Shown: piece by piece, positions 45,954 to 57,448 of the stretch
Numbering within the stretch: position 1 is the stretch's first letter
Layout: each line of letters starts with the position of its first letter
Assembly (NCBI GenBank): GCA_036429605.1
Contig: CM071589.1
Location: 7,192,001 to 7,256,000 of the forward strand
DNA: 64,000 bases
Source of the DNA: Cladobotryum mycophilum
Lineage: Eukaryota > Ascomycota > Sordariomycetes > Hypocreales > Hypocreaceae
Reading direction: 5' to 3'
The notes under the pieces: model-generated
The model's input: the letters and a program-made list of their open reading frames with translations, nothing else
What the model was told of the DNA's origin: nothing
Databases searched by the model: none
Program-made: the position numbers and the translations under genes

Positions 45954-46963
45954 AATAGGAACAAAGTTTAGTTCCGGGTCCAGCTCCCGAGGGACGGACT
46001 TGGCTAGGAGCTTGGCTAACCTGACCTGACCTGACCTGACCTGACCTGACCTGACCTGACCTTCTTTATACCTATCCAACGACATTTCTAATGATCTCAA
46101 AATTGTGTCTCCAACCGTGGACCGAAAAAAAGCATGATCGTGTATTAGATGCCTAGACTAGGACAAAAAAAGATCAAAGATTCTTCTCGTGGTGGCATCG
46201 CCTTTTGACATTTCCCGCGCGCAGATAGATGTGTCTTGAATATCCTTGGATCATGAGAATCATGACATCATGCCACAGCTGGAGCGGGATCTTCTCTTGG
46301 TGCAGTCAAAAGGTGCTTGGGAACAATAGCATCAGCTGATGATGATAGCCTTGCTTCTGCTCACCAAGGTTGTCTTAGACAGTAATATCTACATGTATCA
46401 AGTCATCCGCGGAAACGTCGATTCCCCCATTCTCGGTACCAAAGTATGGAGACCATTCTGCAGGTAGAGCTGAGCAAAAACACGAGCTGGAGCCATTATC
46501 TTAGAACGCAGGGGTCCCCTCCCCTCACCATGGGACAACTCAACCAAGTCGTCGGATCGTGCGAAGCAGAAAAAGCAAAATCAGACATCCGTGATGACAC
46601 CTTTGCCAGCCAATTTTTTGGGGGAATCCAATCTCAATGGAATTCTAGGGTCCAAGATCCAAGATCGCGTCCCATCGTGGATGAGATGAAAGAGGGGAGG
46701 GGGCAGCATCTGAGACGTGTGGATTTGGTGAGCTTATGCGAATACAGATAAAAACATCCATGACATGGAAATTAGCTTTAATATGGGTAAGTATCAGATC
46801 AACTAGAGCTCACTGATCTTCTTCTCAGGAGGCTTTGTTCCGTTGAGACACACTATACAGAGCAAAGACGTCTTTATTTAAATCTCCATCTCCTCCTCCC
46901 TCTGTCCCGGCACAACAACCCAACAACCTACCCCAACCTAACCCAACCACATATATTCATAAA
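45954..46963. other. Intergenic region before ATP-grasp gene
   Basis: No gene supported; a 101-codon plus frame at 46446-46751 lacks any domain. A CTGAC microsatellite lies at 46021-46060. C- and A-rich leader (ccaacctaacccaacc) directly precedes the ATP-grasp start. Confidence 0.5.
46021..46060 (+). repeat. (CTGAC)8 microsatellite
   Basis: Eight perfect tandem copies of ctgac, 67 bp to the right of the transposon remnant. Confidence 0.95.
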
Positions 46964-48325
46964 ATGGCGTCCCGTGTAGAGTTTGACAACACCTTCAAGG
47001 AACTCTATGAGCTGGGTTCCAATAAAAAACAGGAAGTATACCTCAGCTACGCCGTCCCAGTGGGTCGTCGCCAAGTCACCAGGGCTCTTCCCATCTCCTC
47101 CAAATATGCCTACCAGGACCCCCTCGCAACGGATGACGCCGCCTTCATGGCAAGGCTCAGCACGCATGTCGCCCCGCAAACATTTTCCAATATTGCCGGC
47201 GCGATGAATTTGATCATGTATGACTTGGACGGCTCGGAAGACGATAGTTGGGACCCCCAGCCTCGACTCGATACAGCCGAGGTCATGAGCCAGTTTGTCA
47301 AGCACCAGCGCCCCAAGGTCACTTACATGACGAGCCCATCAGACATTGTCCTGCCGCCGGGAGCCGTCCTTCATGTCACCAACCCGATGGACTGCTTAGA
47401 ACACCTCCCCGCAACCGTGAACCCAGAGTCCCACTATCAAGCGCTGTCGAAGCGAGAGCTGGCTCTCTCCGGCCTTCCAACACCGAAATCTTTCGTCATC
47501 GATACGGTACTGAAGCCGGCCGAGGCCCAAGACCCTGCTCTCCGCGACGCCGAGGTGAGGCGAATGCTGCAATTCATCGAGGAATGGCCCCTGCCCTTTG
47601 TCATTAAGCTCCCCCAGGCACTCGGCGGAGAAGGCGTATTTCTCATACGCTCCGAAGAGGCTCGATCTAAAGCCTTGGATCTGCTCGATGGCGAGGTCGA
47701 CCTCATGATGTGTCGACTCAGCGAGGAGAACGCTCACCTGCGTCCCGTCTCCTTGATCGTCCAGGAAATGCTAGTTGGCACTGGAATCGACATTGCCTTC
47801 TTCATCACCAGGTCCGGCGAACCTGTCCTCACATCGGCCTGTGATCAGTTCATAGAGCATGGTCACTGGGACGGCGGGCATATCAGCTACACCGACCAGC
47901 CTCGGATGCACAAGCATTACATGCCAGTCGTCAAGGCCGTGGCGGAATACATGCACAACCTCGGGTACTTTGGCCCCATGGGCATCGATGTCATGGACGG
48001 GCACAACGGGGAGACGCTGGTCATCGACCTCAACACGCGCGTTTCCGGTTCGCATGCGCTGGGCTTCCTAAAGAATCACTTCCACATTAAGCGAGGCTTC
48101 CAGGACGCCGCCATATTGTTTGCCATCGTATTGAACGTTGGCCTGGCACAGTTCAAGAGGAAGTTTAGGCGGGAGTTTAGGCAAGGCAGGATGATTATTG
48201 CGGGCTGGTGTCATATGAAAGGCAACAAAAGCAGCCTTGCGTCTGTCATTATTGGCGGAGAAGATCGGGTTCGACTGGATAAGCTTTGTGGTCGGGTTAG
48301 GGCTCTAGAGGTGCCCAGTCATTAA
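46964..48325 (+). CDS. ATP-grasp domain protein (solid-state-culture type)
   Basis: An intronless 453-residue cytosolic protein. It matches the fungal group annotated as solid-state-culture-specific ATP-grasp proteins, first noted in Aspergillus grown on solid medium. Visible ATP-grasp elements are the phosphate-binding strand PLPFVIKLPQALGGEGVFLI (residues about 209-228), SLIVQEMLVG, and the metal site GPMGIDVMDG followed by TLVIDLNTRVSGSHALGF. ATP-grasp enzymes join a carboxylate to an amine or thiol through an acyl phosphate. The natural substrates here are not known. ATG 46964 follows a typical A-rich leader. Neighbours give no further clue. Confidence 0.88.
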   Translation: MASRVEFDNTFKELYELGSNKKQEVYLSYAVPVGRRQVTRALPISSKYAYQDPLATDDAAFMARLSTHVAPQTFSNIAGAMNLIMYDLDGSEDDSWDPQPRLDTAEVMSQFVKHQRPKVTYMTSPSDIVLPPGAVLHVTNPMDCLEHLPATVNPESHYQALSKRELALSGLPTPKSFVIDTVLKPAEAQDPALRDAEVRRMLQFIEEWPLPFVIKLPQALGGEGVFLIRSEEARSKALDLLDGEVDLMMCRLSEENAHLRPVSLIVQEMLVGTGIDIAFFITRSGEPVLTSACDQFIEHGHWDGGHISYTDQPRMHKHYMPVVKAVAEYMHNLGYFGPMGIDVMDGHNGETLVIDLNTRVSGSHALGFLKNHFHIKRGFQDAAILFAIVLNVGLAQFKRKFRREFRQGRMIIAGWCHMKGNKSSLASVIIGGEDRVRLDKLCGRVRALEVPSH

Positions 48326-48752
48326 TAAATTGGTACGCAATAATTTGTTTTTAACTCATGGCATCGGCGTTATTCATAGAAGGATGGTTTCAGGTACACT
48401 CGGAGAAGCTTCTTAGTGTATTGATTTCTTATTTGGTAGGATAGTTTATAGAGTGATAGGAAGGGATTAGAAATAAGCTCTTGGGAGGTGGTATTTAATT
48501 CAGGAGTCTTTTACATATATAGTCAGGTATAATACGCCCGCTAGAGATTGGGTCAAAGAAAGCATCGAGTAAATCCGCAAGAAACATCTTCCATCAGCTA
48601 TCATCTCTCAGCGAATCAGTCATCATCATATTGTATCTACCAGCTGTTAAAAGTGACTCCCATAACAACCTAACCTACTCACAAATCACACACATCAACT
48701 ACGTCCAGGCATTCATAATCCTTTCATCACAGAGCAAAAGATACAGTCGCAA
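48326..48752. other. Intergenic region between converging ATP-grasp and S33 genes
   Basis: Short A+T-richer 3' region for both converging genes; no gene seen. Confidence 0.5.
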
Positions 48753-50810
48753 TCACTTCTTACTGAACCCAAACGGATCCGCAAGCCCGACCATCGTCTC
48801 CCACAGCCTCGCCTCCTCACCGTCCGCAAAGTTGCACTCCCCCTTCGCCAGACTGCGCCCCCGCGCACCCAATAAACGGCCTCAACTCCGGCTCACACAT
48901 CACGCCCCTTTCCGGCAACTCGCCCGTCTGGAAATACTCCCGCACCACCTTGGCCGTGCATAGCGAGGGCATGGAGTGCGAGCAATGCCCCTCCGAGTTC
49001 TGCTGGAGTACCACGCTGCCGGGGAACAGCGACGAGACTCTCTGGGAGTTGCGGAGGGGGTTACGGTGTCGTGCGTGTTGCCGAGGAAGAGCAGTGGATG
49101 AGACGTGTTGGCCCATTCCTGCGTCTTGAACGTCAAATCCGGTTTCCATGCCGGTGGGTGCGTGACGCCCAGGCAGGACAGCTTGTTGCGAGCCCAGCTC
49201 GGACTAATCCACCTCCCTTGAGCTTGCAGCACATCAAGAAAGTCGTTGAATTCATGACGAGTCAGCGTCTCCGGACCGCCACCGGCGTCCATGCACGAAA
49301 TGGTCTGAAACGGTCCCATCTGAGAAACATATGGCATGTCACCGTCCAGATAGGAGCTGTAGGAACCTACGAGCGCCGTCCTACTGCTGATGATGTGCGC
49401 CATAGCGGCCGTCGACGTATTCCTAGCCTCAATATCGGGGAGGACTTCGAACAAGGCGTCCACCATGGCAAACGAAAAGTACATGGCAGACAGCAGCATG
49501 AGATGCAAGTCACCATAAGTGACAAACCCCATAGCCGGACTACCACTTTCCTTGATACCCGAGGGAGGCACAGCAATCGGACTCTCCCTGAGCGAAACCA
49601 TAATGTTCGTAAACCGAGCCTCAATGTCCTCGGCAGAGGCACCAGGCGATGCGAGCGAACACCGCCCCGGCCCAGCTTGAGCGCAGTATTCGCAGAATTT
49701 CGATATAATGGCGTCCGAACCATCGAGTTGAGTCATGTAGCCACCGACGTAGTGATCCGCTGGGTCGACCACGCCATCAAGCACAACACGGCCGACCCGA
49801 TCAGGATGCATCGCCGCAAACGTCGACCCAATCAGCGTTCCATAACTCTTGCCCCAAAACTGCAGCATCTCCTCCCCGGGACGGTACGCCGTTCGCTCGA
49901 TAATCTCCAGCACCGCATCGTCATCCAGCCCCGAATCTTGCAACAGCCGCTTCGCTTCCTTGTCCCGCCACTCGCCTTCCGTTTCGATCATCTGCAGCAT
50001 GTCCTCGACGACCTGAGCCGTGTTTGAGAAGCGAATGATGCCCGTCTCGAGATCGTCGCCGTGGGTGCAGCTGGATCCGAGGGCTTCCGCTCTCGCCCAC
50101 TCCATGCCAATGGTCCTCTCGCTGTGCCACAAGAGGCCGTAGTCCGGCGAGCTCAGGAGCCAGGCCTGCTGATGGGCGGCAGAGGAGAAGCATCGCAGAG
50201 GAGGCGTGGTGTTGTTGACGCCTCTCGGGTCAAACGACCAGATATCAAAGTATTTTCCTCCCGCATCCCTGGCATCTACCTTGAGTGGGCTTGTCGACGG
50301 AGGCAAAGGGCTGTCGAGCAGAGCCTGAAAATTCTTGCCGTCGGAAAGAACCTGGGAGACGCCCGATTCTCCCGGACCGCCGGGGTTCAGCATAATAGGG
50401 CCTCCATATTGGGGGTCTATTATGGGCACCTTGGCGGGTAGCCTGATGACAGCAACAGCCGCTCGTGGGCCATTCTCCTGCCCCTCGACGGTGCTGTTCC
50501 AGTTCAGGGGGACGGAGAGGCGTGCACACTGATACTCTGAAAAGCACGGCTGCCAGTTCAGAGACGTGCTTGGTTCCAGGTCATCCCAGTTGAAAGACTC
50601 TTCGACTATTTCCAACGTTGAGGCATCCCCATCACCGAGAATAGTAAATGGGAGCGGTGAATATATCCGTTGAACAAGACCAAGCAGCAGAATAACAAGA
50701 ACCACTACAAAGCGACGCCCTGACCGTCTCTTCGCTCCCAGTCCCTCCCAAGGTAGACCCTCAGAGGCCGTCGTTCCCAAAGTCTTCCGCTTCTGGCTCG
50801 CTTTCGTCAT
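48753..50810 (-). pseudogene. Membrane-anchored S33/TAP-like alpha/beta hydrolase with two frameshifts
   Basis: From ATG 50810 the protein starts with a basic cytosolic tail and one membrane helix (RFVVVLVILLLGLVQRIY), then an S33-type hydrolase: oxyanion strand GGPIMLNPGGPGESG, IWSFDPRGV, nucleophile elbow WGKSYGTLIG, DGVVDPADHY, and the C-terminal TAP-like domain. Near 49055 the frame breaks: the conserved VTPLRN junction needs one more C in a run of five. The C-terminal segment (RVSSLFPGSVVLQQNSEGHC onward) reads in a second frame, and near 48850-48885 it returns to the first frame and ends with NFADGEEARLWETMVGLADP at TGA 48755-48753. So one base is missing and one is extra. Without this the open frame would stop at 48900. 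It may be a true decaying gene or two homopolymer sequencing errors. Relatives are secreted or vacuolar tripeptidyl aminopeptidases. Confidence 0.75.
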
Positions 50811-52168
50811 CTTGGTCAATGCTAATTTGTTTTTCTCTTTCACCTTCTCACACCCATGAAAGGAGGTTATCTGCTATGGACGTCAAAATCCGATATCAGA
50901 TCCGAATGTCTCCTCCGATCCAGCCCGACGTGGTCCCCCCCCCCTTACCTCCTCGATGGGTACCCAACATTCTTCCCCCCTTTTCTTTTTGTGTGTCTCT
51001 CTTCCCGAGCGCCAAGGAGGTGTGCGACGACGATCCCTGCCCTTTAGGAGGGCGGGACCATCCAGCTCGGGCCCCACGGGAGTTGCATTGGCATCCTGCA
51101 AGGGGCGCAGCACTTGGCGCGCTGAAATTTTTCAGATTGGGAGGGCCAAGCGATAAAGCAGGCCTTGGCCCTGTGTTCCATGATTTGCTTCTTTTTGTGT
51201 GTTGTGCTGAGAGGCGGCGGGCGGGCGGGCAGGCAGGCAGGCAGATCACTGATAAGGCAAGAAAGAAAAAAAGAAAAAGGAAAAAAAAAGAAGAAAAAAA
51301 CGCCGCTGGGGACGGAAACGTGCCACGGCAGAGAAAAGCGGGAGGCATTCATCTCCAAGTGGTTTCAACAACCGCTGATCTAGATAAGTTTGAGGGGGTC
51401 GCATCGCATGCCTACAAAGCACAATTTGATTCGCCATGACCACACTCGTTATTCAAGGTTTTTTTTTGTTCTGTTTTGCTTTGTAAATGTATTTAATCCT
51501 TCTTTAGTCAATGACACACCATGTCTTTCAAGGTAACGAATCGGTCAGAAACTTGCATCTGGGTAAGCAATCAATCAAGATATGCTTAGATTATAAAGTA
51601 GTACGCGATGCAACAGTCCTAGATTGCCATGGCGCGCCCTGACCCCCTTTCCATCCTCGACACATTCGCTCACTGGAGAATCGTACCACCTAATAGTACA
51701 TTTCAAGGGGGATGAAATGAACAAGGGAATAAATTAAATAAAAAAGAGAAAGAAAAATATCAGCCCCACTTGAACGATTATGTGCACCTGAAAGATGAAC
51801 AAGGTAGCACAGGAACGGCTCCGGCTTGCTAGGTTGGACCAAACGGCCGGTACGTACGACGACGAACCTGAAGCGGGGTGTTTGTGAGATGAATATTTGC
51901 TGCTGTGCCATGACATGCCCATGCCAAGAGCTGTCATGTCATGTATGTCACTCGATGGATATCCATGGGATGCCTGCTCTTCCAGCATCAAGTATTCAAT
52001 AACCACGTGTCACCGAGAAAAATAACTGTGTAGAATCTTGGCATCACCCGTGGACGAAAAGTTCACATGTTATACAACAAGAATCCAAACATATATTGTC
52101 ATTATGTACCTATATAAAAACCCAAACCGAAACAACGACAAACGCAAAGTCATTCATTACATTACCAT
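50811..52168. other. Intergenic region with GGCA and polypurine tracts
   Basis: No gene supported. Contains a G-C rich ggcgggcgggcaggcaggcag tract near 51220-51243 followed by a long A/G tract to 51300. The promoter of the S33 gene is at the left and the 3' region of GH12 at the right. Confidence 0.45.
51220..51300 (+). repeat. GGCG/GGCA tandem units and polypurine tract
   Basis: Tandem ggcg and ggca tetramers followed by a nearly pure A/G stretch (aagaaagaaaaaaag type). Low-complexity sequence without visible coding function. Confidence 0.7.
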
Positions 52169-53559
52169 CTACGAGCTACTCGCAGACGTCTCTATATCTA
52201 TGGAAAAGTGCGGCACGTTGAAAGTAACGACCTCGGGGGAATAAAACGCCTCAGAACCCAAACTCACGTATCCCAAGTAGTCGCTCTTGGACGGTAGACC
52301 GTTGAGGTTAAGCGTGAAGATGGTGCTGATGAGAGAAGATACATCACCATAGAACTTGAGCGTCGGGTCTTCGGGATACCAGGTGAGAACCCATTGCTTC
52401 TGTTGGTTCTGTTTTTGGTAGAGAGAGCTGTACAAACTGCATTAGCATAACCGGGCTACAGTCAAAGCAAATAGATACTCACAAAGCAGTGCCGTTGACG
52501 GTTTTGGTGGCCTTGACACCATCATTATAACCCAGAGGCTGAGTAGAATCGCCATAGGCAGCAAGCCAGATCATGACTTCGTAGGTAGCGTTTCCAGGTA
52601 ACTGAGCTAGCTTCTTATCGGCATCGATGAACATATCAATAGCAACGTTGGTGTTGAGTTTGGCTGTGGTGAGGTCTGCCTTTGAAGCCGCTTCCATGGT
52701 TCCGTTGCCAGTAGCATACGACCACTCTAGCTCGAGATCCATCTTGGTGATATCGCCGACAGGTGTAGGCAGGACATCGGCCTTGGCTTCAACGTTGGGG
52801 AAGGCATGGACAGGATTGTTTTCAGGTCCCTGTGGATATTGCCATGTTACGTAAAACTCGGGAGCGACGAACTTGGTAGGATAAGTGCCATTGTTGAAGT
52901 AGGTGACCTATAAAGGGCGATTCGAGTTAGCAAACATGACGTTGCGGAATACCAGCATCTTATCGCCGATTGGAGATATGCCGATATTGTGTTATTTTTC
53001 TTGAACGTACATTCATGCAAAGACCACCAGGGTCACCTGCATTCCAGTTCCATTGATTGGGATTCACTGTTACACCGGCAATCAGCTTTATACTCTGAGT
53101 TGAAGGATGGGTGGCAAAGCATCAGATCGAATCGGGACTTGCGACATGAAGCGACAGAGCAAACGAAAAAACAAAAATCTTTGTTCAGCCAGCCCTGCGC
53201 ATGCGATTTGATATACGCAACAACAAAAACAAAATTGCTGCAAACATGGGACTCAAAATCGCAAAGCCCAAAGTCCCGATTCCATCGTAGCTTCGACCAA
53301 ACAGGTGACACCTACATATGTACTGCTGGCCCTTGGTATCCGGAGTGAAACCATACGACTTCATACACAAGGCTTCGTGGCCCAGTCCCTGCTTCGGCTT
53401 AGGTTTGCCATCGCTACCCGGACCGTCGGTTGGTTTGGGTGCAAACAACGGAGCCTGCCCCGTCGCAGCTCGATTAGCCTGGAGGCCAAACAGAATTCCG
53501 AGAGATGTGCCGATGGGGAGGGCAATCAGGAAGAAGTTAATTAAGAAGCGAATCGTCAT
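52169..53559 (-). CDS. Membrane-anchored GH12 endo-beta-glucanase
   Basis: Four exons: 53559-53316, 53066-53011, 52907-52483 and 52436-52169 (introns 249, 103 and 46 nt), joining in frame to 330 residues. GH12 enzymes cut beta-1,4 links in cellulose, xyloglucan or mixed-linkage glucan. Residues about 4-27 form one long hydrophobic helix with Arg4 before it, better as a signal anchor than a cleaved signal peptide; a Pro/Gly/Lys-rich linker (about 36-60) follows. The catalytic domain shows NPNQWNWNAGDPGGLCMN, VAPEFYVTWQYPQGPENN, the nucleophile Glu210 in TYEVMIWLAAYG and the acid/base Glu304 in SLGSEAFYSPE. It is head to head with a cellulose-synthase-like gene. ATG 53559 is the first Met before the helix; an upstream in-frame start at 53775 would add a Ser/Thr-rich leader. 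Confidence 0.88.
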
Positions 53560-56500
53560 GGTTGCGGTGACAGTTGAATTGAAACGAGCGTCAGTAACCG
53601 CGAGGCGGCGTCGAGTAGGAAGAACGAGCGAATGTCGACGATGGTCGTCAATGAGGGGGGAGGAGGAGGAGAAGGGTCGGCGGGTTGGAGGAGAAGAGGT
53701 CTCGGAGCGAGTGTGTTGAAGGATGGAAGAGGAATAGGTAGGTTGTGATGGATTGGTTGGGTTATCCGTCACCACAGACAGCGGGAAAAAAGCAGCTGAC
53801 CTGCCAGCTGTAACGGAACAGGGAGGTAGCGCTGAAGGTACAGCGAGAGGGAGGGAAGATGAGAGCCCGGTTACTTGCAGCGGTACCTAAAGTACCCCCT
53901 ACTACTAAGTACTAAGGCATCAGACCTCTAGCGGACCTCGTACCAGCTTCAGCGGACTTTAACTGTAAGATGGGACCCATCTAATCCAATACAAGTGGTA
54001 CCTGGTAGGTAGATAGTCGTTGATCCCTTTTTTCGAGAAGAAACACAGCCCAGGGCGCCACAACAGATAGACTGGCCAGAAAAAGAGAGATCAGATGGAT
54101 AAACTGGACGGTTCGCCTGTTTGGAATGCAATGCAAGCGCTGCAGGGGCACTGAATTGTTACGAGACAAGGTGGATTGCCCTCTGATTCATTCCAGCGCT
54201 TCCAGGTTTGTCCCAAGTTTCAAGTACACAAGGCCTGGAAGCAATCAAACCACAAAAAAAAACAAGGTACAGGCATCAAAGGGCGAAAGGTCAATGATCG
54301 GCTGTTTTCCTTTCCATGGATGCTCTTTCGAGGGTGCCACGGGTGGAACCTCCTTGGCACTGACACCCAGACGGACGCCCTACGAGCCAGAGTGAGTGAC
54401 AGAGGCAGTGTCAGTGACCCCCAGGCCCCCCTTCTCAGAACTGGTGGAACAGTGGATGTAGGCAGTGGATACAGTGGGTTCCATGGTGGCAGAGCCGCAG
54501 AATTCCAGCGTCTACAGGGAGGAGGAGATAGGCTGAACAGGGCGAGTCACGGTGCATTAATCCGCCCGTAACGAGCCAACACTAGCACATTACAGGAGAT
54601 AGCAGCTTATAGCAGAGGCAAGTACAAGTAGCTACCTCTACATGTAGGACAAAAGCTGGGCAACCAACAGGTACCGTTCGTATCACAACCACGGGCCACC
54701 CCTTTTTTTTTGGATTCTTTTTTTTTCCCCTTCTATCGAAACAAAGTCCATCCCATGTCATCATGCCGAACATCCCGGACGGGGATCACCGATGCTTGTC
54801 CAGTGCGGCGAAGCAAACTGAGAAAGAAAAGAAAAATGGACCTTTATTTGTTTGGTTGGTCAATGTGCTCCATAGTGTAAGAAAATAATGCGTTAGAGAA
54901 GAGAAGAAAGAAAAAGCTTTTCACCAAATCTAACAGGAACGTTTTTTTTGTTTTCTCATCATGACTTGCTCATTTTCTTCCAAGTCTTGTTCCTTTATCC
55001 CTGACGCTAAACCACGTCGAGGTTAATTCTCATTGATTTGTCTGTCCGTGCCCCCTTTTTTGAATTTTCCTTTAATTCTCTCATTTGTTGCCTCCTTTGC
55101 CTTATCTCACAAAGGGAAAAGACAAAGAAGGAAAAAGAAAGCCTGTAAGCGAAAAGAGGAACAAGAAGAGAGAGAAAGAGGGAGAAAAAAGGAAAACAAG
55201 GTGCCATCATCTTTCCCAACGCGTGACAGGTCCGCACATCATGCATCATGTAATGTAGTAGTATGTATGTATGTAGGTTTGTATGTACAATCATGTATCT
55301 ATATCCCACCGTCGCCATGGCATCCATGCACATACACAACAAATGCTGCTGAAAGACCGCCGATAGCTCTGGAATTCGTAGCCAATGAACGCATGAGATC
55401 GACCATCGCTTCATGCATGATTGGGAACCCCCTATTTCTGCTGTCTGGTCTGAATCAATCAAAAGGGAGAGATTGAGAGGGAAGAGGAAGAAGAAAAAAT
55501 TACTACCGGCATGCGGGCCGTCCTCAGTCCAAAATTAGAGCACAAGCTTTTTTTTCTCCCCCAATAATTAATCATTTGTTTGACTATCAATTTTTTTCTC
55601 TGCCTGTACTTGCTCTGTCTGGTCTGCTTTTACTTCCAGTATCCCTCGTGTAAAGCCAATACGTCAAACGCCACTTCTACCCTCGTATTTACGGTCTAAA
55701 AGGGTATAGCGTCAGTTTATTTTTCTCTCATCCCATCATCTTTGTTTTCCTACATCAGTCCTCTTTGGGATGGTGGTCGTTTGTTGGCTATTGTTACCTG
55801 TGAGAGTGTGTGTGTGTGCGTGTGTGCGTGATCTGATGGACGGATACAACTGGGCAGGTCGCTAAGTGCAAAGTGGTAATCACCTCAGCAAAATGGATCA
55901 GTCCGGTCCTGTGTCAGCGTTTTGAGACCCCCCTCCTCCCCTCCCCTCCCCGTGCATCCCTGCGAATGCTTGCTGCAGCGCTACCAATAGGGCCATTTAG
56001 CACCTTACCATTGGAGCTACGCCACTTACGAACTTGGAAAGAAAATGGATGTTCGCTCCAATGTTGCTCGCGCGTTGTTCCTGCTCCTGCTTGGTCTTGG
56101 TCTTGGTCCTGTTGCCTTATCCGCCCACCCGTCTGATACAACCAATCCTTGTAGCGCCTGCACCAGCGCGGTAGCGAAATGCTGCAATCCAGTGACAATC
56201 CTTGCATGTACCAGGTACAAGATACGACATGAAAAATGGGTCTCCCCGCAAGCGTTGAACAGCATCAGCGCCATGTCCGCACCGGAAGTAACGTGTACCT
56301 GCGTCGAGTGGCACAGTCGTTGCAAGTCAAGTCAAAGTCACTCTCACTCTCACTCACTCCTCCGATGTTCCCTGAAAGTCAGTCTTCCCGCGTTGGCCGA
56401 ACCTGGTCTCGGTTCCAAGGTGTGGAACTCCCCATGTCAAGTTCTGTGCGTGTGCTTGTGCTTGTGCAGTGCGGTGCGCGCAGTGCAGCAAAGTGCAGAA

Positions 56501-57448
56501 AAGTGTGCATAGAGGGAGAGAGGGATTGACAGGAGAATGAAAAATTAGCAGCAACAGTGCTCTGCAGTGGCGGCAGTACTCTGTAAATCCATGTACCTAT
56601 ACTAGGTGGTAGTAGTAGTGGTGGTAGTGGTAAATCCTCATACCAGCAACGGGCAATAGTGCAAGTCAGGTCAGTGGTCGGCTTCATACTTGGTACGACG
56701 AGGTACCTAAAAGGTACTTGCTAGCTGTAGCCGCCTGCCAGCTGCTGCTGCTACTACTGCTGCAACGACCGACATCGTCTTTTTTCTGCCTCCAAACATC
56801 TTCCTCCCGCCCACCCTCGTTTCTTCCTCGTTTGTGTTTTTGATCCTTACCACCTCTTCTTTTCATCCTCCTCCTACTCCTCCAACCTCTTCCCCTCGTT
56901 ACAACCCCAATCCTCATACCTCACCCCCTCTCATTCTTCCCGAATCTCCCGGCGAGAGAGAGACAAAGAAGAGAGAGAGTGTGTGTGTCAGTGTTTCGAG
57001 GATCTTCTTTCGCTTCTTTTTCCACACCCCAGACATTCGTTTTGCATCGCTTGTGCCTTATCTCGGATCGCAATCTCGCTCACCTTCGTTGATATCCGCT
57101 CTGGATATAATACATACATACATACGTACACATACACACACACATACAAGTACTTGTACGCAATCACAATCGCAATCGCAAATTTCAAGCATAATCAAGG
57201 GGGAAAAAGCACTGCTGCTGCTGCCACTTTCGTTTATCTGAGGGGGTCCCAGAATTCTCCGACGTTGGCCAAGGATAACCCATAACTCCAAACAACAAAA
57301 CGCATCGTGCAGGGAGGGTCCAGTCCACTACTGCTCGGCTCCCCTGTTCTCGTATCCAGCTTACCTGCTCCATACTCCATACCCATCTCACTCGCTAGTC
57401 TAACATAAGAAGCACCGTGGCCGAGCCCACGACCCCGTCCTGCTCAGA
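53560..57448. promoter_or_regulatory. Long shared upstream region, GH12 / GT2
   Basis: A 3.9-kb stretch between two divergent starts with no convincing gene. It is rich in pyrimidine tracts, TG and ACAT microsatellites (55808-55828, about 57108-57150) and AGGTACCT-like palindromes (near 53882, 53998 and 56701). The 1 kb before 57449 is strongly C/T-rich, as in long leaders of highly regulated fungal genes. Confidence 0.45.

Noticed and set aside
42505..45960. piggyBac-type TTAA target duplication at the element ends
   Set aside because: Left end has TTAA but the right end has TAAT, so the duplication does not match.
49030..49060. A 23-nt GT-AG intron that would repair the S33 frame
   Set aside because: It is shorter than functional introns and would delete the conserved VTPLRN segment.
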